Source: Candidatus Gastranaerophilales bacterium
Lineage (GTDB): Bacteria; Cyanobacteriota; Vampirovibrionia; Gastranaerophilales; UBA9579
DNA: 64,000 bases
Direction of reading: 5' to 3'
NCBI GenBank assembly: GCA_028689995.1
Contig: JAQVCB010000004.1
Span: forward strand, 1-64,000
The notes below the pieces were generated by a model. It was not told where the DNA came from and did not search any database. It saw only the letters and a program-made list of their open reading frames with translations. The stretch's first letter is position 1. Each line of letters starts with the position of its first letter. The position numbers and the translations under genes are program-made. Shown piece after piece: positions 11,020 through 20,855 of this stretch.

Positions 11020-11415
11020 ATGGATTTGAATTCTTTAGTGCCATTTTTAATTATTGGTTTTATTATATATATTATTTCAAAAATTATACTAAAAGGAGTT
11101 AAAGAAGAACCTCCCAATCAAATTATGAATTATCTTTATAAACCAGGTTGTTTGTTTGTTGATGTGAGAGAAAATGATAAATTTTTTTCGGCGCATATTC
11201 CAAAATCAGTAAACATTCCAATATCAGAGTTAAAATATTCCTTTAGCAAAATATCAAATGATAAACAGCTTATTTTAATTAGTAGATCCGGTAAAAAAAG
11301 TAAAGCTGCTATTAATATTTTGAAAGACAACGGATATACTACATTAATTAATTTAAAAGGCGGTTTAGTTGCCTGGCAAAAAGCAGGTTATCCATTGGAA
11401 TGCGGTGGTAAATAA
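11020..11415 (+). CDS. membrane-anchored rhodanese-like domain protein, active-site Cys replaced by Ser
   Basis: N-terminal TM helix; FVDVRENDKFFSAHIPKSVNIP; loop ILISRSGKKS instead of CxxGxR. Confidence 0.8.
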   Translation: MDLNSLVPFLIIGFIIYIISKIILKGVKEEPPNQIMNYLYKPGCLFVDVRENDKFFSAHIPKSVNIPISELKYSFSKISNDKQLILISRSGKKSKAAINILKDNGYTTLINLKGGLVAWQKAGYPLECGGK

Positions 11416-11429
11416 AGTTTTATATTTAT

Positions 11430-11458
11430 AAAACCCCGTGATTTGATCCGGGGTTTTT
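11430..11458 (+). terminator. intrinsic terminator
   Basis: AAACCCCGtgatttgatcCGGGGTTTTT downstream of the rhodanese gene. Confidence 0.75.
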
Positions 11459-11540
11459 AAGCCTCTTATCCAAACAGGCGATTAATACCTACGAAAAAAA
11501 TGCTAGTCTATAATTTAGATAATTTTTCAATCTGGGGGAT

Positions 11541-11900
11541 ATGAAAATGGCTATTAATATATTGTCAAAAGAAGAAGTAAAAAGAAAAGTTGATACAGGC
11601 GAAGATGTTATTATTATCGACGCACGGCCTGAAGAAATTTATACAGAAGACTCTGACCAGATTGAAGGTGCAATTCACCTTCCAGAAGCATTTGAACATG
11701 AAGTATATATGGGTCTTCCTAAGAATAAAGAATATATAATATATGCAAGCAAAGGTAATGAAGATTTAAGCAGGCATATGGCAGATTTTTTGAGAGAAAA
11801 AGGTTTTACTGCTTATGCTCTTAAGGGAGGATATGAAGAATGGCGGGATTCGGCTTTGCCTATTGAACCCATAAATGCTTCAGGAACACCAATGGAATAA
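11541..11900 (+). CDS. rhodanese-like domain protein, active-site Cys missing
   Basis: VIIIDARPEEIY...GAIHLPEAF; loop YASKGNEDLS; GGYEEWRDSALPIE. Confidence 0.8.
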   Translation: MKMAINILSKEEVKRKVDTGEDVIIIDARPEEIYTEDSDQIEGAIHLPEAFEHEVYMGLPKNKEYIIYASKGNEDLSRHMADFLREKGFTAYALKGGYEEWRDSALPIEPINASGTPME

Positions 11901-11919
11901 AAATTCTTGTCTATATAGT

Positions 11920-11955
11920 AAAAAAGATGGAAGACAATTATCTTCCATCTTTTTT
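11920..11955. terminator. bidirectional terminator between convergent rhodanese and tsf genes
   Basis: Perfect 15-bp arms AAAAAAGATGGAAGA / TCTTCCATCTTTTTT with 6-nt loop. Confidence 0.85.
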
Positions 11956-11973
11956 CATAGCTACAAATTTATG

Positions 11974-12621
11974 TTAACTTTTCATCTGATTCATGACTTC
12001 ATCAGCAAAGTTTTCGCTTCTTTTTTCAAGTCCTTCGCCAAGAACGTATCTTACAAATCTTCTTATAGTAATTTTTTCGCCAATTTTAGCAATTTTTTCC
12101 TTGATAAGTTCTTCTATAGTTTTGCCAGGATCTTTTACAAAAGCCTGTTCAAGAAGAACTTTTGTTGCCATTAGCTTATCAACTCTGCCTGTAACGATTT
12201 TTTCAACGATTTCAGCAGGTTTACCAGCAAGATCAGCTTTTCCTGATTCAATTCTTTTTTCTTCTTCAATAGTTGAAGCTGGAATTTCATCTCTGGAAAC
12301 AAACTGAGGAGCAGAACTTGCAATATGAAGGCAAATATCTTTAACTAACTGTTTAAATTCTTCTGTTTTTGCAACAAAATCTGTTTCACAGTTTACTTCA
12401 ACCATAACACCAATTTTGCCATTGTGAATATAGGAACCAACTAAACCTTCAGCTGCAATACGTCCCATTTTCTTTTCAGCAGAAGTAATACCTTTTTGTC
12501 TTAAAAATTCTGCCGCTTTATCCATATCTCCGCCGACTTCAACAAGAGCTTTTTTAGCATCCATGAAACCTGCGCCTGTTTTATCTCTTAATTCCTTGAC
12601 TTGTGCCGCACTAACTGACAT
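11974..12621 (-). CDS. tsf: elongation factor Ts
   Basis: [45 protein letters not shown]. Confidence 0.97.
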   Translation of the reverse strand: MSVSAAQVKELRDKTGAGFMDAKKALVEVGGDMDKAAEFLRQKGITSAEKKMGRIAAEGLVGSYIHNGKIGVMVEVNCETDFVAKTEEFKQLVKDICLHIASSAPQFVSRDEIPASTIEEEKRIESGKADLAGKPAEIVEKIVTGRVDKLMATKVLLEQAFVKDPGKTIEELIKEKIAKIGEKITIRRFVRYVLGEGLEKRSENFADEVMNQMKS

Positions 12622-12638
12622 TGTCTATCCTCCAAAAA

Positions 12639-13487
12639 TTATTCTTCGATGGTTTCTTCTTTAATTTGCTCTTCTGCTGGAAGTTCATCAGCAACTGCAA
12701 AACTCTCTTTAGAAGATTCTTCCAAAGCTTCTGCTGTTACACCGGCATCTTCTGCTTTAACTTCTTCGATTTTTGCAGGTAAAGCTTCTTTTCCGGCACT
12801 TTCTCTTAATTTATGTCCTTCAATGACAGCATCAGCAATTTTGCCTGTGATTAACTTGATAGCTCTTATCGCATCATCATTTCCAGGAATTACATAATCA
12901 ATATCATCTGGATCGCAATTTGTATCAACAATGCCAACAATTGGAATACCAATTTTATTCGCTTCTTTAATAGCAATTAATTCTCTTTTCTGATCAACAA
13001 TAAAGATTACATCAGGAAGTCCTCTCATGGTTTTTATTCCGCCGAGAGTTCCCATAAGTTTATTAAGCTGTCTTGTAAGAGAAGCAACTTCTTTTTTAGG
13101 TAAACGATCGAAATGACCGCTGTTTTTGAATTCTTCCAGTTCTCTAAGTTTGTTAACTCTTGATCTGATTGTTTCAAAGTTTGTTAATGTACCACCCAGC
13201 CAGCGTCTATTAATGAAATAAGCACCACATCTGTTTGCTTCTTCTTCAATTATCTCGCAAGCCTGCTTTTTTGTTCCCACAAATACAACATTTTTGCCTC
13301 TTGCAGCATAATCTCTAACGAGTTCATAAGCTTTATCAAGCATAACTGTTGTTTTTTGAAGATCTAAAATATATATTCCATTTCTTTCTCCGAAGATGTA
13401 TTTTTTCATCTTTGGATTCCAGCGTTTTGTCTGGTGGCCGAAATGTACTCCAGCTTCTAAAAGTTCTATCATTGACGCAACTGGCAT
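12639..13487 (-). CDS. rpsB: 30S ribosomal protein S2
   Basis: [38 protein letters not shown]. Confidence 0.98.
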   Translation of the reverse strand: MPVASMIELLEAGVHFGHQTKRWNPKMKKYIFGERNGIYILDLQKTTVMLDKAYELVRDYAARGKNVVFVGTKKQACEIIEEEANRCGAYFINRRWLGGTLTNFETIRSRVNKLRELEEFKNSGHFDRLPKKEVASLTRQLNKLMGTLGGIKTMRGLPDVIFIVDQKRELIAIKEANKIGIPIVGIVDTNCDPDDIDYVIPGNDDAIRAIKLITGKIADAVIEGHKLRESAGKEALPAKIEEVKAEDAGVTAEALEESSKESFAVADELPAEEQIKEETIEE

Positions 13488-13858
13488 AATCGGTACTTTC
13501 TCCTTTTATTTCTATTCGCTAACAATTACTTTCCATTAATTACATTTGGAATTAACATGTAAGATAATAACATAAACAAAAAATACTACCCATATTTCCA
13601 TAATTGGACATGGATTAGCCTAAAAAGTATAATATAAGCAAAATAAAAAAACACTACAAGCAAAATTTAGTTCTTAACACTTGTAACAATCTCATCGCCA
13701 AATTGGTTCGCGGAAGCAGGGAAATTCTGAATTTAAAATTTATTCTGGTTTATAAATACAGGAAACTGGGAATAATACAATTGTAGTAGTTGGCTCAAGT
13801 ATTTGTTAAATAAGATAATTTTGGTTTTACTCGTCTGTAATTAAAAAGAGAAGAACAA

Positions 13859-14350
13859 ATGGAAAAAGTCTTATTGCTCAACGCCACTTATGAACCTCTA
13901 AATGTCTGCACCTGGCAGCGTGCACTCAAGCTTATTGTTAAAGGTAAAGCTGAAGAAGTTGAGCATAATGACTGTTTAATTAATCAGACTATTTGTGCTC
14001 CTACAGTTATAAGACTTCGTTATTATGTGGTAGTTCCTTACAAGGAACTACCTTTTAACAAGAAAAATGTTTATCACAGAGATAATCATACATGCCAGTA
14101 TTGCGGTAAAAAATCTTCAGATCTGACAATTGATCATGTCATTCCAAAATCAAAAGGCGGTAAAAATTCATGGGAAAACGTGGTTGCGGCATGCACAAAA
14201 TGCAACAATAAAAAGGCAAATAAAACTCCTCTGGAGTCTGGAATGAAATTGTCTAAAAAACCCGGCAGACCGACTAATTATCTTGAATTTGAACTCACGA
14301 AATATTCAAGTGAAAATTTTGACGACTGGCAAAAATACACTGCAAGCTGA
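13859..14350 (+). CDS. HNH endonuclease family protein
   Basis: CQYCGKKSSDLTIDHVIPKSKGGKNSWENVVAACTKCNNKKANKTP. Confidence 0.92.
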   Translation: MEKVLLLNATYEPLNVCTWQRALKLIVKGKAEEVEHNDCLINQTICAPTVIRLRYYVVVPYKELPFNKKNVYHRDNHTCQYCGKKSSDLTIDHVIPKSKGGKNSWENVVAACTKCNNKKANKTPLESGMKLSKKPGRPTNYLEFELTKYSSENFDDWQKYTAS

Positions 14351-14377
14351 TTTTAATAAATAGTTCAAAAGTTTTCC

Positions 14378-14845
14378 ACGTTTGAATCGGTAAATTTGCT
14401 AATTCGTCGGAACAATGTCTAACTATAATGAATTATATAGATCGTTGTTCCTCCTCACCCACAAGGGGCAGAGCAAATTTACCTGTATATGTCGCTCATA
14501 AGAACTGCACAAAACTTTCATATACTACAAAAATTACCTGTTGCTGACAATTATTTTTCATTTATTTTAATTTTGTTTTAGTTAGAAGCTGTCTTGTTAA
14601 AGTTGAATCGCCTTGCCAAGCAAGCCGCTTGCAACTTTAACCGCAGTCCAAAAATCGAGCCTGTATTTATATCATAATTTGATTTTTACATTGTTAGCCA
14701 GACAGGCTCTTAGAAGTTTTTAAAATGCAGAAATTCAGGTTTTTATAGTCAAGATAGTTATATTGTGTGGATATTTATCCGCAACAGGTAATTTTCTACG
14801 TCGATGAAAAGTTTTTAGCATTTCTAATTCGCTTTTTGTTAAATA
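14378..14845 (-). repeat. E1: long modular palindromic element (containing 121-bp insert E1b)
   Basis: Helices GGTAAATTTGCT(14389-14400)/AGCAAATTTACC(14472-14483) and AAAATTACCTGTTGC(14530-14544)/GCAACAGGTAATTTT(14781-14795); homologous to E2 and E3. Confidence 0.85.
14589..14716. mobile_element. E1b: 121-bp insert (14589-14709) inside E1 with 7-bp direct repeat TTAGAAG (14582-14588 and 14710-14716)
   Basis: E2 reads gttttagTTAGAAGtttttaaaatgcag without the insert; insert ends CTGTCTTGTTAA...TTAGCCAGACAGGCTC are imperfect inverted repeats. Confidence 0.75.
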
Positions 14846-14875
14846 TTAAACAATTTAGAATCTTCTAGTTTCAAG

Positions 14876-14983
14876 GAGTCATCTTGAGCGAAGCGGTAGC
14901 GAAGTCGAAAGATCTTACCAAATTTGAAGTAATTTTATAATGTTGGTAAGATACTTCGATTTCGCTCGGCATGACATTTAAAA
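14876..14983. repeat. S1: REP-like hairpin repeat
   Basis: gtcatcttgagcgaagcggtagcgaagtcgaaagatcttacc...ggtaagatacttcgatttcgctcggcatgac; same as S2. Confidence 0.8.
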
Positions 14984-15162
14984 TAAAAAAAGCCTTTATA
15001 TTTAAAATCCCATTTAAACTACACCTTTTAGATGAAATTTTGCCAAAAGCATCAAGTTTAAAAAAATACTTCCGATATAAAAAATAGGGTCATATCATGA
15101 CTTTTAGTTTTTTATTATTAAAATTCTAAGTATGAAATTAAGAATGGTGAAGAGAAGGTAAG

Positions 15163-15399
15163 ATGGCATTAAATCTTGTTAATTTTATTGGAAATCTGTT
15201 TCCGGCAACTCAGACATCGTCTATTACAAAGGTTACTCCAAAACAAAGCAGTAATCCTTTTGCAAGCCCATTTATAGGTACACAAAATAGTAATCAAAAT
15301 ATGTATGGACAGAATAAACCTGTTTCAGGCGGATATTTTGCAGGTTATTATAACGGCAAACCAAATATTGTCGGTTCAAGACTCTTTATAGACGTATAA
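15163..15399 (+). CDS. small low-complexity hypothetical protein
   Basis: ORF of 78 aa with purine-rich upstream region; Ser/Asn/Gln/Gly-rich. Confidence 0.5.
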   Translation: MALNLVNFIGNLFPATQTSSITKVTPKQSSNPFASPFIGTQNSNQNMYGQNKPVSGGYFAGYYNGKPNIVGSRLFIDV

Positions 15400-15404
15400 T
15401 ATTG

Positions 15405-15525
15405 CATTGATACTGGATCATCGCCCCAACTTTCAGCCTCAGTTCGCTTTCGCTTTCTAAGGTCGGCTACGGAAAAATTCTAATTTTTTGGAAAAATTGA
15501 ATTTTTCCGTAGCCTCTATAGCAAC
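15405..15525 (-). repeat. E9: short member of the structured element family
   Basis: Perfect 16-bp hairpin GGCTACGGAAAAATTC(15465-15480)/GAATTTTTCCGTAGCC(15499-15514) followed on the minus strand by GACCTTAGAAAGCGAAAGCG. Confidence 0.7.
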
Positions 15526-15569
15526 TATGTTATAGTATTTTGTAGTGTTAACAAAATTTGGAGCAAATA

Positions 15570-16391
15570 ATGTTCAACATATATATTTCTGCTGATCTTG
15601 AAGGAACTAACGGCGTTGTTTATCCGCATCAAACAGTAGAATCCGGCGGAGAAGCATATTTCAAATCAGTTGAACAACAGCATAAGGAATTAAACTGTAT
15701 TGTTGAATCCCTGCTTGAATTAAATGCTGATAAAATAACTGTCAATGATGCACATGGAAGCATGGAGAATTTAAACCTTGCCGAATTAAATCCCGACGTT
15801 CACCTTGTAACAGGCAAACCTAAACCTGTTTCAATGATGGCAGGACTTGATGAGACATATACTTGCGCAATTTTATCAGGTTATCATGCCAAAGCCGGCT
15901 CAAAAGAAGGCGTATTAGCCCATACCATTTCCTCTATTTTTAAAAGTGTAAAATTAAACGGTGATTATGTCGGTGAAATTGAACTTAATGCTATATATGC
16001 AGGATTAAAAAACGTTCCGGTTATCCTGCTGACAGGAGATAACATTGTCTGCGATGAAGCTTTAAATACAGGCAAAAATATAACAACAGTTTGTACCAAA
16101 ACCGCAATCTCTTATACTTCAGCTATATGCAAACCAAATGAACATCTATTTCAAGAATTAAAAACAGCGATTATAACCGCAGTTAAAAATAAGGAAAATT
16201 GGACTTTATACAAAAAAAGTTCTCCATATACTCTTGAAATTGATTTTGTAGACAGAAAACATGCTGATATTGCAGAATTTACACCCGGCATTAAAAGAAT
16301 TTCCGCATCAGAAATTACCTTTTCTTCAGATGACTACGAAGAAGTATATAAATTACTACAATTTTTCGCAGCCACTTTATCCAATATTTAA
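15570..16391 (+). CDS. M55 family metallopeptidase (D-aminopeptidase DppA-like)
   Basis: MFNIYISADLEGTNGVV, VNDAHGSMEN, GYHAKAGSKEGVLAHT. Confidence 0.88.
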   Translation: MFNIYISADLEGTNGVVYPHQTVESGGEAYFKSVEQQHKELNCIVESLLELNADKITVNDAHGSMENLNLAELNPDVHLVTGKPKPVSMMAGLDETYTCAILSGYHAKAGSKEGVLAHTISSIFKSVKLNGDYVGEIELNAIYAGLKNVPVILLTGDNIVCDEALNTGKNITTVCTKTAISYTSAICKPNEHLFQELKTAIITAVKNKENWTLYKKSSPYTLEIDFVDRKHADIAEFTPGIKRISASEITFSSDDYEEVYKLLQFFAATLSNI

Positions 16392-16485
16392 AATTATATT
16401 AAAACGAGTTTGTATTTCCTAAGGCTTTAAATAATCCTATATAAAATAATTTAATCATCTTATCAGCAACGAGTATATAGAAGTA

Positions 16486-16824
16486 TTATTCAGTTTTTTC
16501 TGACATCATTTCAGGTGTAATGCCTTGCGCTTTGAGATTATCAATAAATGTTTGAGCAGCCTTTCTTTGGACTTCAGGAGGGATAATTCTTAAAAGTTCA
16601 ATGGTTCTAGATAAAACAGGATTAGCGTCATACCATCGATTACCCTTTATCAAACTTTTAACTGATTCATAATATGAATCAATTGTTTCTTTCCCAACTT
16701 GTGCTTCAATTCTGGAAATAAATATTTCTGCCTGTTCAATAAGATCATCCTGATAGTATTGCAATAAATCCATTACTTCCATTAATATTGGATCATGATC
16801 GTACCATCTTTTATATTGACCCAT
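16486..16824 (-). CDS. hypothetical protein with two internal repeats
   Basis: RWYDHDPILMEVMDLL and RWYDANPVLSRTIELL units. Confidence 0.6.
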   Translation of the reverse strand: MGQYKRWYDHDPILMEVMDLLQYYQDDLIEQAEIFISRIEAQVGKETIDSYYESVKSLIKGNRWYDANPVLSRTIELLRIIPPEVQRKAAQTFIDNLKAQGITPEMMSEKTE

Positions 16825-16902
16825 GTGTGATAACCTCAGATTTTTCTTTATACAGGTTTATTACCTTTTGTTTTACCTTGATAGAGAGTTTCTATTTACT
16901 TG

Positions 16903-18264
16903 TTATACCTCATAGCTTTGAGAGATAGGTGAATTTGATTGAATATGGGCATCAACACCAGATACATCATCAACAACTCTGGTAATATTTGCACCTAGCA
17001 TACTTAATTTATGCTCGAGTATTTCATAGCCCCTGTCTATATGATGTAAATTTTCAATTTCACAGGTTCCATTAGCACATAGACTGGCTACAATTAAAGC
17101 AGCTCCGGCTCTCAGGTCACTTGCTTTTACTTGAGTTCCTGTTAAAAATTTAACACCCTTAATTATAGCATGATTACCTTCTTGTTGAATATCAGCACCC
17201 ATTCTCCTTAATTCACCGACATGACGGAATCTATTTTCATAAATACTTTCCGTAACGATGCTTATACCTTTAGATACGGCCATAATAGACATAAATGGTG
17301 ACTGAAGATCAGTTGGGAATCCCGGATAAGGTTGTGTAACCATATCAGCAGCTCTTGTCCTGTTAACACAGTTTACTTCAATACTAAAAGGATCAATTAT
17401 TGTTGTTGTAGCGCCCATTTCAGTAAGTTTACTAAGCACAGAACTTAAATGATTCGGAAATACATTTCTTACTATTGCATGCCCTCTTGTAGCAACAATT
17501 GCCGCAATATAAGTACCTGCTTCAATTCTGTCAGGAACAGTTGTATATACAGTAGAATGAAGATCCTTCTGCTTTACACCGTTGATAACTATTTCAGAAG
17601 TTCCTGCTCCTGAAATATCTGCACCAATTGAATTTAAAAAGTTTGCAAGGTCAACAATTTCAGGTTCTTGAGCTGCATTATTTATTATAGAAGATCCTTC
17701 AGCGAGAACTGCTGCAAGCATCAGGTTCTCAGTAGCTCCTACGCTGGGTCTATCGAGGTGAATTTCTGCCCCGACAAGTTTTGTCGCTTTTGCAACAACA
17801 TATCCGCCTTCAATCTTAACCTGAGCACCAAGAGCTTCAAGTCCTTTTATATGAAGGTCAATACGTCTTTCACCTATTGCACAACCGCCGGGCAATGCAA
17901 CTCTAGCTTCTTTGCATCTACCGAGTAAGGCTCCAAGTACAATAAAAGAAGCTCTCATTTTGCTGACCAATTCATAACAAGCTTCATAATTCGTAATATG
18001 TTTTGCATTTATTATTAAAGATTTTTCCGAAGGTTTGTATTCTGTTTTAACTCCCAAATGATTGATAACTTCAATCATTGTCTGAACATCACTCAATTCC
18101 GGAACATTATGTATTTCACAAATATCATCTAATAAAAGTGCAGCAGCCATTAGCTTTAAAACAGCATTTTTTGCTCCGCCAATCGAGACTTCGCCTTTTA
18201 GTTGCCTGCCTCCTTTTATTATTATCCTTTCACTCAAAAATTTTCCTCCTAATGGATGTCTCAC
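16903..18264 (-). CDS. murA: UDP-N-acetylglucosamine 1-carboxyvinyltransferase
   Basis: GEVSIGGAKNAVLKLMAAALL, LPGGCAIGERRIDLHIKGLEALGA, PYPGFPTDLQSPFM. Confidence 0.97.
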   Translation of the reverse strand: MRHPLGGKFLSERIIIKGGRQLKGEVSIGGAKNAVLKLMAAALLLDDICEIHNVPELSDVQTMIEVINHLGVKTEYKPSEKSLIINAKHITNYEACYELVSKMRASFIVLGALLGRCKEARVALPGGCAIGERRIDLHIKGLEALGAQVKIEGGYVVAKATKLVGAEIHLDRPSVGATENLMLAAVLAEGSSIINNAAQEPEIVDLANFLNSIGADISGAGTSEIVINGVKQKDLHSTVYTTVPDRIEAGTYIAAIVATRGHAIVRNVFPNHLSSVLSKLTEMGATTTIIDPFSIEVNCVNRTRAADMVTQPYPGFPTDLQSPFMSIMAVSKGISIVTESIYENRFRHVGELRRMGADIQQEGNHAIIKGVKFLTGTQVKASDLRAGAALIVASLCANGTCEIENLHHIDRGYEILEHKLSMLGANITRVVDDVSGVDAHIQSNSPISQSYEV

Positions 18265-18716
18265 TCATTGAAAAGATTATTAATTTTTTCCTTTAGTTTA
18301 TCTTAATATTAGAACATTTTAATGTAAACTAATTTTTTAGTTCTTAAAGCAATTATACTCGTAGAAAAATAATTTTAATCATTAAATAATATGAAATTTT
18401 TATTGAATTTTAACCATTGATTCTTAGAATGAGCTTACTTTTAAAATAATAACCTTAATTGAAATAATTTTAAAAAAATAAATTAAATACAGCTTAATAC
18501 TTATTCATTCTTGATTTTAAAAAAAATCAATATCCCGGACAATACATAAATGTCTATAACTTTCTAAACTAAACAAAATATTGTAGTAAAATATTATTAG
18601 TTACTTTTTGCTATATTTATGAATATTGTTTTTTTAAATTAAAATATTTCAAAAATAGTCTAATTTAACTTATGTATTTAATATGATTAAATTATCTTTA
18701 TTTAAGGGAGTAATTG

Positions 18717-20558
18717 ATGAAAAAATATCAAACAACCGGAGTTTATATAATACTGCTCTTGATTATAATGGCGTTTATCGCTTCTGTATTTACTGTAAAA
18801 ACTGATTCTATAGAAACTTTATCGTATAGCCAATTTATAGAAAAGGTTAATAAGGGACAAATAAAACATGTAGATCTTTCAGACAACTCTATTTTAGCAA
18901 CTCCAAAAATAGAACCTTCGCATAAAGCACTGGTTAATACAAAATTTAAAGTTCTGATTCCTCTTAATGACCCGAACTTAATTGACAAACTTAATCAGAA
19001 TAAAGTTGATATAGCTGTTGAGCCTCCAAATAATTCAGGCCAGTGGATAGGTCTTATCGGCTCATTAATTTTACCTATTTTATTACTTGTTGGGTTATTT
19101 TTAATGTTTAGAAGTGCTCAGAGTGGTGGATCTCAAGCAATGTCCTTTGGAAAAAGCAAAGCAAAACTGATGCTCGATAACAAAGTTAAAATTACATTCT
19201 CAGATGTAGCAGGTATTGACGAAGCAAAACAGGAACTTGAAGAAATTGTTGATTTTCTTAAAAACGGAGAAAGATATCTTGCACTGGGAGCAAAAATTCC
19301 AAAAGGTGTACTTCTTGTCGGAGCGCCCGGTACAGGTAAAACATTAATGGCAAAAGCTGTTGCAGGTGAAGCAGGCGTACCATTCTTCAGTATAAGCGGT
19401 TCAGATTTTGTTGAAATGTTTGTCGGCGTTGGTGCATCACGTGTCAGAGATCTGTTTGAACAGGCTAAAAAACATGCCCCATGTATCATATTTATCGATG
19501 AAATTGATGCAGTCGGAAGACAGCGTGGCGCAGGCATGGGCGGCGGACACGACGAAAGAGAACAAACTTTAAATCAGCTCCTCGTTGAAATGGACGGTTT
19601 TGATGGAACTCAGGGAATCATTATTATAGCTGCTACAAATCGACCTGATATCCTTGATAATGCTCTTTTAAGACCAGGCAGGTTTGATAGACAGGTTGTA
19701 ATTGACAGGCCTGATATTATAGGCAGAGAACAGATTCTTGAAGTTCATATTAAAGGCAAGCCTCTTTCGACAGAAGTTGATACTAAGGTTGTTGCAAAGA
19801 GAACTCCCGGATTTACGGGAGCCGATCTTTCAAACTTATTAAACGAAGCAGCGCTTCTTGCTGCAAGACATAATAAAAAAGAAATTGAAATGATTGACAT
19901 AGAAGAAGCCATTGATAAAGTTATAGCCGGACCGGAAAAGAAAAATCGCTTAATTTCCGACAAAGAAAAAGAAATTATTGCATATCATGAAGTCGGTCAT
20001 GCATTGCTTGCAAAGCTTCTTAAAAATTGTGATCCTCTTCATAAGGTAACCATTATTTCAAGAGGCATGGCGCTTGGTTTAACCATGACTCTGCCAGAAA
20101 ATGATCAGGTTCTTTACAGTAAATCTCAATTGCTGGATAGAATGGCCATGACATTGGGCGGTAGAATTGCAGAAGAGATTATCTTTGGTGATATTACAAC
20201 CGGCGCACAAAACGATCTTGAAAAAGTTACGGGTCTTGCAAAAAAGATGGTAACAGCTTACGGTATGAGTGAAAAAATGGGACCTATGACTTTCGGCAAA
20301 ACAAATGAAAATGTATTCCTAGGAAGAGACTTCGGACATGAAAGAGATTTTTCTGAAGAAGTTGCTTCAATCATTGATAGAGAAACAAAAGCACTTATTC
20401 AGGAAAGATATATTTTCTCCAAAAATCTTCTTTCTGAAAACAAAGATATGATGGAAGAAGTTGTAAAAGTTCTTCTTGAAAAAGAAACTCTTGATGAAAA
20501 AGAATTCGAAGAAATCATGAATAAAGTAAGAACTGAAAGAGAAACTGCACAAGTATAA
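18717..20558 (+). CDS. ftsH: ATP-dependent zinc metalloprotease FtsH
   Basis: [34 protein letters not shown]-like [14 protein letters not shown]. Confidence 0.98.
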   Translation: MKKYQTTGVYIILLLIIMAFIASVFTVKTDSIETLSYSQFIEKVNKGQIKHVDLSDNSILATPKIEPSHKALVNTKFKVLIPLNDPNLIDKLNQNKVDIAVEPPNNSGQWIGLIGSLILPILLLVGLFLMFRSAQSGGSQAMSFGKSKAKLMLDNKVKITFSDVAGIDEAKQELEEIVDFLKNGERYLALGAKIPKGVLLVGAPGTGKTLMAKAVAGEAGVPFFSISGSDFVEMFVGVGASRVRDLFEQAKKHAPCIIFIDEIDAVGRQRGAGMGGGHDEREQTLNQLLVEMDGFDGTQGIIIIAATNRPDILDNALLRPGRFDRQVVIDRPDIIGREQILEVHIKGKPLSTEVDTKVVAKRTPGFTGADLSNLLNEAALLAARHNKKEIEMIDIEEAIDKVIAGPEKKNRLISDKEKEIIAYHEVGHALLAKLLKNCDPLHKVTIISRGMALGLTMTLPENDQVLYSKSQLLDRMAMTLGGRIAEEIIFGDITTGAQNDLEKVTGLAKKMVTAYGMSEKMGPMTFGKTNENVFLGRDFGHERDFSEEVASIIDRETKALIQERYIFSKNLLSENKDMMEEVVKVLLEKETLDEKEFEEIMNKVRTERETAQV

Positions 20559-20634
20559 AACAATTTCAAAATAAATCTTAGTTTTTCTTGCAAAAGACAT
20601 ACTAAACGTGTTATATGTTATATAAATTTGCAAC

Positions 20635-20812
20635 AGGAGACCGCTCAATGACTATAATTTATATAAAAAAACTAAGATTTGCGGTCGACCCTTGTAAAAG
20701 CGAAAGATGTGCAGAGCGGGTTTTGTCCGGTCGTAGCGGCTGTAGGCTAGATATAAAAACCAATAATTTGCATCAGTTTTAATAGGGTGGTTTTATTGGC
20801 GCCCTTACTGCA
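20635..20812 (+). repeat. E10: member of the structured element family between ftsH and glutamate synthase
   Basis: GACCGC(20639-20644)...GCGGTC(20681-20686) followed by GACCCTTGTAAAAGCGAAAG; second helix CCAATAA...TTATTGG. Confidence 0.55.
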
Positions 20813-20855
20813 TAATTAACTAAAACACAAATCTACTGCATAAAAGGAACCTATA

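Noticed and set aside
11875-12307. Plus-strand ORFs of 99 and 104 aa opposite tsf
   Set aside because: Antisense shadow ORFs over a clear elongation factor Ts gene.
12639-13487. Acidic Glu-rich C-terminal extension of S2
   Set aside because: Such extensions are common in S2 of several phyla; not unusual enough.
14378-14484. tRNA-like reading of TTTGAATCGG near E1/E2/E3
   Set aside because: No cloverleaf, acceptor stem or anticodon arm can be formed; the segment pairs with AGCAAATTTACC instead.
14378-14845. E1 as a group II intron or hammerhead ribozyme
   Set aside because: No domain V-like hairpin recognised and no CUGANGA...GAAA hammerhead core conserved among copies (a CTGACGA string in E3 is CCGACGA in E1).
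19133-19537. 134-aa minus-strand ORF opposite ftsH
   Set aside because: Shadow of the highly conserved AAA domain coding sequence.
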